Part shown: positions 62,354 to 64,000 of the stretch, in pieces | Layout: the number at the start of each line of letters is the position of its first letter | Numbering within the stretch: position 1 is the first letter of the stretch | NCBI GenBank assembly: GCA_030428355.1 | Contig: JAUIBL010000015.1 | Location: 16,076 to 80,075, forward strand | Length of the DNA stretch: 64,000 nucleotides | Source of the DNA: Alphaproteobacteria bacterium | GTDB taxonomy: Bacteria; Pseudomonadota; Alphaproteobacteria; Rhodobacterales; Rhodobacteraceae | Reading direction: 5' to 3' | The notes under the pieces: generated by a model | Seen by the model: only the letters and a program-made list of their open reading frames with translations | Database searches by the model: none | What the model was told of the DNA's origin: nothing | Translations under genes and position numbers: made by a program

Positions 62354-63946
62354 TCAAGACCAGCCGCACTGGCCGAGATCGCGCGACATTGCGCAGGTAT
62401 TCCTTGGAGCATGGAACCGGCGGGATATGGTCAGCCGCCCGCCGCAGTGTTTCAGATTGCGCAGGTGGCCCGGCAGGTCTTTGCGCGCGGCAAAACGGCG
62501 AACGGATGCGCCGTAGCTTGTCTGCACGTCGGACAGGTCAAGTCTTGGAAACAGGCCAAATATCTCGCGTCGGGCTGCGGGTGTGGCGGCGGCCAAGGCG
62601 AGCGGACCGGGATAGAAGCTCTCGGATGCCGCCCCGTTGGCGAACACGATCTGGTGCTGGTCGAACATCAAATGCAGATAGGTGACGGTCCGGCAGCCCT
62701 TCTTGACCCGCGCCGAGCCCCCCTTCAGGCCTGCCAGATGGGTCGCCCGGACCAGCGTTTCCTCGCCGTTCAGCTTCAGCAGCACACCATGCTGGGGGGA
62801 CACCGCAAGACTGTCGTTACCGCCCGTCAATTCCGGAGAAAGCTGGATCGGAAGAAGCTTCGGGTTTCGGGCAAGATCTGCCGCGCTGACGGTACGCCGA
62901 CCGATCCAGCGCAGAACCTGAACGCCATTGTCCCGTGTGACGATACGGTCACCGACCCGGAGTGTATCGATGACGCGCTCTCCGGTGTCTGTCAGAATCC
63001 GAGTGCCGGAGACGAAACAGACAACGCCGGTGTTTTCGACATTGAAATAGCTGGTGCTGGCGACACCGTTCGTGAAGACCAACCCGCCAGCGCCGAATTG
63101 CGTGTTGTCGCTGTAATCCGCGCCACCCACACCGTCGTTCGATTGGTTCAGGATTCCGTCATCCCGGTAATCGGCGGTCAGTTCCCAGATGTCGTCGTAA
63201 TAGGCGGACAGGTCGACGAAGTCATTGTTCGCACGATCTCCATCCGTGAGCGTACCCGTATTGCCGACATTGAAGTCACTGATCGTGTCGATCCCGTCGC
63301 CGGGGGTATAGACAAAGACGTCATCGCCGTCGCCACCGGTCAGAAGGTCGTCGCCTGTTCCACCTTCCAGCGTGTCGTTCCCGTCTTCACCCAGCAGAAC
63401 GTCATCGCCCGCCTCGCCGAAGAGAGAGTCGTTTCCCGTGCCCCCGTACAAACTGTCCGAACCTGTCGCGTCATCCGGTGTCCCTAGATCACCATCCCCG
63501 CCATAGAGTACATCGTCACCGTCATTCCCGGTGATCAGATCATCCCCGTCGCCACCGGCTATGGTGTCGTTGGCTGTCAAGCCGCTTTCCGGACCCGTTG
63601 TCGTAAAGATCGAGGCAGGGGTTGGGACTGTGCCGGCTCCTTCGATGTTGAAGGATTGGGTGTTGCCCGATGTGTAGGTGATCGTAATCTTAACGCTGTA
63701 TTGATTGCCTCCGTTCGAGGCCGTGTTCATACTCAAACCGGCGTAAGGTTCTGGAAGAACGATCTTGTCCAGGCCGTAGTCGAAACTGCGTATGTTCAGC
63801 GTGTTGGTCGTGTTCGTCGTTGCGACCAGAATGTAATCCGCCACACCGTCGCCTGTGCGGTCTCCGTCAAAACCCGGGTTGTGTCTCGAAAGTGGTGGAA
63901 ATTCTGCGGCAGCGTCCTCCGGGCGGTTCGGTTTGCGCTTGATCAA
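62354..63946 (-). CDS. RTX-Hint protein, 5'-truncated paralogue of the giant RTX gene
   Basis: The open frame gives 530 residues: a non-RTX module (FDYGLDKIVL... SGNTQSFNIEG) like residues 1215-1330 of the giant RTX protein, a short block of RTX repeats, and a Hint domain (CFVSGTRILTDTGERVIDTL, Cys310). From the last RTX repeats to the Hint domain it is closely similar to the giant protein. The frame opens only at a TTG (63946), and its first about 22 residues come from what looks like an IS end, ending near 63881. No ribosome site or good start is seen, so it is probably a decapitated gene. Confidence 0.8.
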   Translation of the reverse strand: MIKRKPNRPEDAAAEFPPLSRHNPGFDGDRTGDGVADYILVATTNTTNTLNIRSFDYGLDKIVLPEPYAGLSMNTASNGGNQYSVKITITYTSGNTQSFNIEGAGTVPTPASIFTTTGPESGLTANDTIAGGDGDDLITGNDGDDVLYGGDGDLGTPDDATGSDSLYGGTGNDSLFGEAGDDVLLGEDGNDTLEGGTGDDLLTGGDGDDVFVYTPGDGIDTISDFNVGNTGTLTDGDRANNDFVDLSAYYDDIWELTADYRDDGILNQSNDGVGGADYSDNTQFGAGGLVFTNGVASTSYFNVENTGVVCFVSGTRILTDTGERVIDTLRVGDRIVTRDNGVQVLRWIGRRTVSAADLARNPKLLPIQLSPELTGGNDSLAVSPQHGVLLKLNGEETLVRATHLAGLKGGSARVKKGCRTVTYLHLMFDQHQIVFANGAASESFYPGPLALAAATPAARREIFGLFPRLDLSDVQTSYGASVRRFAARKDLPGHLRNLKHCGGRLTISRRFHAPRNTCAMSRDLGQCGWS

Positions 63947-64000
63947 GCGGCAAGGTCAAGGGGCATGGGCTCGATCGGTTTGTCGAGGGTTTGCCATCCG
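63881..64000 (-). mobile_element. Probable end of an insertion sequence (partial at window edge)
   Basis: The last 58 bp, read on the minus strand, encode an open frame ending GWQTLDKPIEPMPLDLAA and a stop at 63943, coming from outside the window. Between this stop and 63881 lies a terminal-repeat-like sequence, GTGTCTCGAAAGTGGTGGAA (63881-63900). The RTX protein homology stops exactly there. This fits the 3' end of a transposase gene and the IS terminus, but the family could not be assigned and the other end is not visible. Confidence 0.5.

Overview
The window is GC-rich, tightly packed bacterial DNA with many 1-8 bp start/stop overlaps. Gene content and layout suggest an alphaproteobacterium, most likely a marine Rhodobacterales (Roseobacter-group) heterotroph. 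Supporting signs are a PcaQ-controlled pca cluster, TRAP and tripartite tricarboxylate transporters, RTX-Hint giant proteins and an FnrL-type box. This is inferred from content; no rRNA or tRNA gene is visible.

Layout. (1) 1-2775: end of a thiamine-diphosphate enzyme, then a leftward LysR-tauE-GST unit. (2) 2905-5949: a tctCBA tripartite tricarboxylate transporter operon. (3) 5942-14652: a leftward acetate module, in transcription order acs, adk, DUF4212 subunit, sodium/solute symporter, cNMP-CBS-DUF294 protein, small membrane protein, and a membrane-anchored PAS-DEDDh exonuclease. (4) 15120-16823: adenine deaminase. (5) 16938-21896: a LysR regulator divergent from dabB-dabA, a predicted inorganic-carbon accumulation system. 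(6) 21903-27613: an aroA homologue divergent from an arsenic operon (ArsR-ArsC fusion, GAPDH, ArsJ), followed by an iron-ADH-like protein with altered ligand positions. (7) 27626-37628: a catabolic island with DUF3237, MarR, SDR, sulfatase, TRAP transporter, crotonase, amidohydrolase and acyl-CoA dehydrogenase. (8) 37618-46889: 4-hydroxybenzoate/protocatechuate catabolism (pobR-like, pobA, pcaQ, pcaDCHGB, an FAD monooxygenase, pcaF). (9) 46985-53213: cyanate uptake and hydrolysis (ABC transporter, DUF1348, cynS), divergent from a PAS-AAA+-Fis regulator with a degenerate GAFTGA loop. (10) 53323-55502: amino-sugar phosphate metabolism (SIS protein and nagA) behind an FNR-type box. (11) 55477-64000: two tandem RTX-Hint genes. 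The first encodes 2195 aa. The second is cut at its 5' side by what looks like the end of an insertion sequence at the window edge.

How the genes work together. Acs makes AMP and PPi, and the coupled adenylate kinase can recycle the AMP while the symporter brings in the acid. In the ars operon, GAPDH and ArsJ are the known pair that makes and exports 1-arseno-3-phosphoglycerate. PobA feeds protocatechuate to PcaHGBCD, and PcaF finishes the pathway; pcaIJ is not in the window. The cyanate transporter feeds cyanase, which consumes bicarbonate.

Most worth a second look: the truncated RTX paralogue with its IS junction, the GAFTGA-less regulator of the cyn locus, the PAS-exonuclease in the acetate module, aroA beside ars, the uncharacterised sulfatase/TRAP/CoA island, and several clean operator-like repeats.
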